Source: Elusimicrobiota bacterium (GTDB taxonomy: Bacteria > Elusimicrobiota > Elusimicrobia > UBA1565). From it: a stretch of DNA of 33,865 nucleotides. The translations under genes were made by a program, and so were the position numbers. Under the pieces are notes generated by a model. That model made no database searches and was not told the origin of the DNA. It saw nothing but the letters and a program-made list of their open reading frames with translations. The DNA lies in assembly GCA_002401485.1 (NCBI GenBank), contig NVTF01000010.1, positions 1 to 33,865 on the forward strand. Reading direction: 5' to 3'. Of the stretch, positions 30,678-33,865 are shown piece by piece (within the stretch, counting starts at the first letter, position 1; each line of letters starts with the position of its first letter).

Positions 30678-30988
30678 ACCAACCACAATCAGGTACACCG
30701 GGCGGCGGGCAGCAAGGCGGCAGTACTGGGCCCACGGCCTTTCCAGAGATCGGGTTTTCGATGGATCCCAAGATGGTCCCCTGGCACGACGCTGTTGTTT
30801 GGTCTGAGCGGAGCCATAACGGACATCGGTTGTATGAATGGCTGACGAAAGAACATGTGGCGAAAGTGGGCTGGACGAATGGAGTTGTTTCTGTCGAGGT
30901 CGCAAACGATTCATTCCTCTGCAAGGATGTTCGCTACTTCATCGTTCAGGCACCGTTTGTCGCGGTCGGGCAGAATATTGCCGTATAG
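30674..30988 (+). CDS. Hypothetical protein, Gly/Gln-rich N-terminus
   Basis: This 104-aa protein starts with a flexible segment (MNQPQSGTPGGGQQGGSTG) and then a folded part of about 80 residues, with WHDAVVWSERSHNGHRLYEW, HVAKVGWTNGVVSVEV and FLCKDVRYFIVQAP. There is no membrane helix or signal peptide and I recognise no family. GGGGAGA lies 6-7 bases before the ATG. It is translationally coupled to the small membrane peptide and ends 13 bases before the convergent receiver-MBL gene. Confidence 0.7.
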   Translation: MNQPQSGTPGGGQQGGSTGPTAFPEIGFSMDPKMVPWHDAVVWSERSHNGHRLYEWLTKEHVAKVGWTNGVVSVEVANDSFLCKDVRYFIVQAPFVAVGQNIAV

Positions 30989-31001
30989 GGCGGGGGAGAC
31001 G

Positions 31002-32222
31002 CTACGCGAAAAATGAGTTGCCGGGAGCGGCGAACGTCACGTCAAGAGGATTTCCCGACTCGAGCAGTTTTTGACGCAGATTGCTGATCGCCGACCCGAG
31101 CGCGTCCGGACCGTAACGTGCATCGGAATTAAAAAGCACCAATTTCCTCACGCCCGCCTCCGTCGCAGCGAGTACCGCCGCTGAGGGCGAGGAATTTCCT
31201 TGGTCTTTATACGCGACGAAATCCGCATCGAGATAACGCGCGTCGTGCACCAGAATATCGGCGGCGTGCGCGAAATTTCGAAATTTATTGCGAAACTCGA
31301 TGGAGGTGCTTTCCTCATCGGTCGGGTATTCGTTGTCGGGACAATAGACGACGCTTCTCCCCTGAAATTCAACCCGGTAGGCCAGGCAGGAACGGGGGTG
31401 CAGAGTGAAAATAGCGGACGCCCGGACACCGGCCCATAAGTTGAACTTTGATTCCGAGACGGCGAAGATTTGAACTGCTGGACGTGGAGGTCCGTTCGCA
31501 TACAGTTTCTTGTTGAGTACCCCTTGGAGCGGTTCGCCGTGATCGTTGGGGCCGACGATGTTGAGGGTGTATTCTTCTCCAAACGCGGAGGCGAGATCGG
31601 CAAGCCCTGCAACCCGGTCGGGCTGGTAGTTGGAAAGCAGTAGCCAGACTTGTTTTTCGATGGGTTTTTGTTTATTTGCAAGTAAATCTTTAAGACCGGT
31701 TCCGGCATCCAGGATCAGTAAATTGGGGCCGAGATCGATGGAAATGCAGCTGGTGGGCTGGCCGACCGCGGGCGTCCCGCCGGACGAGGTCGAGCCCCAA
31801 ATTTTTCCGATCGAGGCGGCCGGTCGCGGCGTCATTGTTGAGCCGGCGGTTAAAGCGCCGGGAGCGCCGATTAATTTATGGACGATGGAGCGCAATTCTT
31901 CAATCTGGAGGGGTTTACCCAAGAAGGCTGCGGCACCGCAGAGATGTGCCTCGTCCTGAACTTGTTTGTATCGCTTCCCTGAGGTGACGATCACTTGGGT
32001 ATGACTCAAAGCGGGGTTGGATTTTATGGTGCGGCATATCGTCAGCCCGTCCATCATGGGCATCATGATGTCAACGATGACGAGTCGGGGGCGTTGGCGT
32101 TTGATTTCGGCTATCGCGCTTTGGCCGTTGTAGTACTTATCAGTGGTGTATCCCTTTCCACGGAGGGCCTCGGTTAGGAGTTCCGCATTGTAGGTATCAT
32201 CGTCAAAAATAAGGACATCCAT
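31002..32222 (-). CDS. Receiver domain fused to a metal-site-less metallo-beta-lactamase fold
   Basis: From ATG 32222 the product is 406 aa. Residues 1-118 are a receiver domain with DDD (7-9), acceptor D51 (VIVDIMMPMMDG), T80 and K103. Residues 135-406 follow the MBL/RNase Z-like layout: WGSTSSGGTPAVG, LLILDAGTGL (168-177), the strand before the metal loop (WLLLSNYQPDRVAGL, 193-207), LHPRSCLAYRVE, VVYCPDNEY (291-299), ILVHDARY (323-330), GNSS (342-345) and LVLFNSDA (361-368). The expected HxHxDH reads NYQPDR, the expected GHS reads GNS and the expected HHD reads NSD. So the fold is kept but the metal site is gone. It probably acts as a phosphorylation-controlled binding protein. The start was chosen because the receiver begins there; the longer TTG frame crosses the promoter region. 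Confidence 0.85.
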   Translation of the reverse strand: MDVLIFDDDTYNAELLTEALRGKGYTTDKYYNGQSAIAEIKRQRPRLVIVDIMMPMMDGLTICRTIKSNPALSHTQVIVTSGKRYKQVQDEAHLCGAAAFLGKPLQIEELRSIVHKLIGAPGALTAGSTMTPRPAASIGKIWGSTSSGGTPAVGQPTSCISIDLGPNLLILDAGTGLKDLLANKQKPIEKQVWLLLSNYQPDRVAGLADLASAFGEEYTLNIVGPNDHGEPLQGVLNKKLYANGPPRPAVQIFAVSESKFNLWAGVRASAIFTLHPRSCLAYRVEFQGRSVVYCPDNEYPTDEESTSIEFRNKFRNFAHAADILVHDARYLDADFVAYKDQGNSSPSAAVLAATEAGVRKLVLFNSDARYGPDALGSAISNLRQKLLESGNPLDVTFAAPGNSFFA

Positions 32223-32229
32223 TGCCCAT

Positions 32230-32235
32230 AGGGTA
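32230..32235 (-). promoter_or_regulatory. -10-like element (TACCCT), leaderless type
   Basis: On the minus strand TACCCT, ATGGGCA, ATG at 32222: spacing seven. It lies within the 76-bp gap divergent from the kinase promoter. Confidence 0.4.
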
Positions 32236-32286
32236 GGTCTGCGGCTTCCCAGTGTCAAGTCCGGGAATTTCTTGGCCAATTTAGGC

Positions 32287-32292
32287 TAGTCT
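32287..32292 (+). promoter_or_regulatory. -10-like element (TAGTCT), leaderless type
   Basis: TAGTCT, ATTCCT, ATG at 32299: spacing six, with no Shine-Dalgarno. Confidence 0.45.
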
Positions 32293-32298
32293 ATTCCT

Positions 32299-33111
32299 AT
32301 GGCCGACATTCTAGTTGTCGGAAATTATTGCCACGATACAATCTACACCCGTCGCGGAACACATCGCTGGGCGGGAGGCTCATCGCTTTATATTGGGGCG
32401 GTTTTAACGTCGCTGGATGCTGAATTCGACGTGGTCGCCCACGTGGGGGCAGATTTTGCCTATGAGGGTGCCGTCACCAAACCCGCGCGGGTGATCGAAG
32501 GACGACGTACGACAGCCTGTATTGATGATTACCGCAGCGGGGCGAGGTTGGAGAAGTTTGAGGCCCTTTGCGCGCCGATTCGGCCTGACGATCTTCCCGA
32601 GAAAATCGAAATCGGACTCGCCTGCGCGATTGCCGGGGAAATTCTTCCCGAGACATTTAATGTGCTGCGGGAGCGGTCCGCCATTCTAATCGCCGACGCG
32701 CAGGGACTGCTCCGCGCGATTGACGATAGTGGGCGGGTTCGTCTTGTTAAATTGACCGATACTGATTTTGCCAAGACCGCGTCACGTCTCGACTTTATAA
32801 AAGCGAACGAAGAAGAGGCTAAATTCCTGGATATTCAAGAGTTGCGGAAATCAGTCGGTGTTATCATCACGCGTGAAAAGAAAGGCTGCATTTTCCTCGA
32901 CGCGAAGGGGGATATAGAAATTCCCGGGTATCCGGTTGACGCGATCGATCCGACCGGCGCGGGGGATTCCTTTACTGGGGGATTTTCTTATGGCTTGCAG
33001 CGCGGATGGTCTCTAAATAAAGCGCTTAGACTCGCGAATTTGTGCGGATCGGCTGCGGTGCGAGGCCCTGGACCTGCAATTCTCGCCGAAATCGATCTCG
33101 AAGGGTTATAA
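32299..33111 (+). CDS. PfkB-family kinase resembling myo-inositol 3-kinase
   Basis: This 270-aa protein has the PfkB signature DPTGAGDSFTGG (217-228) with catalytic D223. It also has features I associate with plant inositol 3-kinases: VVGNYCHD at the start (GNYCHD 8-13), VGADFAYE (49-56), GEILPET (113-119), DFIKANEEEA (165-174) and a VIIT...GC strand. PfkB kinases transfer phosphate from ATP to sugars, nucleosides or inositol. Inositol is the most specific guess here but unproven. It is divergent from the receiver-MBL gene with 76 bp between starts, and its TAA lies inside the -10 of the next gene. Length is rather short for the family but all core motifs are present. Confidence 0.82.
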   Translation: MADILVVGNYCHDTIYTRRGTHRWAGGSSLYIGAVLTSLDAEFDVVAHVGADFAYEGAVTKPARVIEGRRTTACIDDYRSGARLEKFEALCAPIRPDDLPEKIEIGLACAIAGEILPETFNVLRERSAILIADAQGLLRAIDDSGRVRLVKLTDTDFAKTASRLDFIKANEEEAKFLDIQELRKSVGVIITREKKGCIFLDAKGDIEIPGYPVDAIDPTGAGDSFTGGFSYGLQRGWSLNKALRLANLCGSAAVRGPGPAILAEIDLEGL

Positions 33112-33112
33112 T
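33107..33112 (+). promoter_or_regulatory. Perfect -10 (TATAAT) overlapping the kinase stop codon
   Basis: TATAAT at 33107-33112 contains the TAA stop (33109-33111) of the upstream kinase gene, is followed by TGCTC, and then ATG 33118: spacing five. It allows the next gene to be expressed alone. Confidence 0.55.
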
Positions 33113-33117
33113 TGCTC

Positions 33118-33865
33118 ATGAATCGCGCCCTCTTGCGCCGTCTCCCGTTTCTGTTTTTCCTCTCAGGTTTCTGCAGCTTGTTGTACCAGGTTGTTTGGAT
33201 GCGGATGCTGATCCGTGTTTTTGGCATTACCTTGTACGCCACATCGACGATTGTGGCCGTTTTTATGGGCGGGCTCGCGTTGGGCAGTTGGTTTATAGGA
33301 CGCAGGCTTGAGCGTCGCGAGCCCTCGCTGCGATTGTATGCAGCCATCGAGATCGCGGCGGCCTCGACTTCACTCATCGCGACCTTGGCGATTTCTCAAT
33401 TGCCCGGGTTTTTTCAAGTTCTCGCGGCATTTTGGGAGCTTCCTCAATGGGGTGCGAGTTCTCCGCTCGCCGCCTCTGTTCGTCTGCTGTTGACCGCACT
33501 CGTGCTTGTTGTGCCTACAGCCTTGATGGGCACTACATTGCCGATTCTCGTTCGCATCATGACGCACCGCACGGGGGAGATCGGGCGCCGTCTCGGCTTG
33601 ATGTACGGTTTAAATACCTTAGGAGCCGTTGTGGGTGTTCTCTCTGCGGGGTTTTTTCTCTTACCGACACTCGGTCTTCAAAAAACCACCATATTGGCTG
33701 CAGGACTTAACGGCATAATAGCTGTGGTGGCGATCTGCTTGGGACGTACTGAAAAAATGGAAGCTCCCCCGGTTTTAGAAGAGCCGGATAAAGATTATTT
33801 TCCGGAGAAACAAAGAAAAATTTCACAAAAAGCTTTAGGTCTCAGCCGGGAAGAAAAAGGTCTCA
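33118..33865 (+). CDS. Membrane spermidine-synthase-like protein (N-terminal part, runs off the window)
   Basis: The frame from ATG 33118 is open to the window edge (249 codons). It encodes several hydrophobic helices: LLRRLPFLFFLSGFCSLLYQ, ATSTIVAVFMGGLALGSWFIG, a long central pair, TALMGTTLPILVR, and RLGLMYGLNTLGAVVGVLSA. The motifs FxSGFCSLxYQVVWMR, AxFMGGLALGS and ALMGTTLPIL are those of the membrane domain fused to spermidine synthase-like methyltransferase-fold domains in many bacteria. A polar linker starts near residue 215, and the catalytic domain should follow beyond the window. With the catalytic half missing, the reaction cannot be judged. Confidence 0.85.
   Translation, partial: MNRALLRRLPFLFFLSGFCSLLYQVVWMRMLIRVFGITLYATSTIVAVFMGGLALGSWFIGRRLERREPSLRLYAAIEIAAASTSLIATLAISQLPGFFQVLAAFWELPQWGASSPLAASVRLLLTALVLVVPTALMGTTLPILVRIMTHRTGEIGRRLGLMYGLNTLGAVVGVLSAGFFLLPTLGLQKTTILAAGLNGIIAVVAICLGRTEKMEAPPVLEEPDKDYFPEKQRKISQKALGLSREEKGL

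Noticed and set aside
1-33865. CRISPR arrays, insertion sequences, tRNA or rRNA genes, phage genes
   Set aside because: No spaced direct repeats, transposase or integrase frames, tRNA cloverleaf or rRNA sequence was recognised on reading both strands.

Overview
The window reads as a chromosomal segment of a diderm (Gram-negative type) bacterium of medium-high GC, densely packed and mostly resident genes. Many proteins carry Sec signal peptides followed by long Pro/Ala/Leu-rich leaders, and there are tandem lytic-transglycosylase domains, a Bax-inhibitor-1 homologue and a giant repeat membrane protein. The style reminds me of Elusimicrobiota, but no ribosomal marker is present, so that assignment is inference only.

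Layout. 1-3700 (minus strand): a secreted 864-aa zincin-like protein and a secreted metallophosphoesterase. 3828-4986: a compact AT-richer Xre/RES toxin-antitoxin module with a consensus promoter. 5105-6226: an MscS channel. 6330-7109: a second small foreign-looking patch (ribbon-helix-helix protein, two-helix membrane protein, and a short ORF with a DUF433-like core). 7124-10554: a secreted sphingomyelinase-like phosphodiesterase, an MFS transporter and a DUF819 membrane protein. 10593-14437: a YaeQ-like protein, a double-SLT secreted protein, an OmpR-type regulator and a small secreted protein. 14584-19440: a co-directional run of six genes (membrane arrestin-like protein, soluble arrestin-like protein, P-loop ATPase, BI-1 protein, tail-anchored TPR protein, patatin), then a hybrid histidine kinase. 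21068-24644: small membrane and Cys-rich proteins and a pta / 87-aa / response-regulator operon. 24882-29654: a 1590-aa membrane protein built from three diverged copies of a unit of roughly 400-470 aa. 29724-33865: a decayed ORF, a three-gene cluster with an unlisted 26-aa membrane peptide, a receiver domain fused to a metallo-beta-lactamase fold that has lost its metal ligands, an inositol-3-kinase-like PfkB kinase, and the start of a membrane spermidine-synthase-like protein.

The most striking window-wide signal is transcriptional. At least twelve gene or operon starts, on both strands, have a TANNNT-like -10 hexamer five to seven bases before the start codon and no Shine-Dalgarno, which predicts leaderless mRNAs. 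The two acquired-looking modules instead have conventional -35/-10 promoters, leaders and strong ribosome-binding sites. Other points worth following are the triple-repeat membrane protein, the pseudo-MBL response regulator, the arrestin/ATPase/BI-1 cassette, an N-terminal motif (AVNAAD) shared by two otherwise unrelated exported proteins, and long perfect hairpins in three gene-end intergenic gaps. All calls come from reading the sequence; no database search was run.
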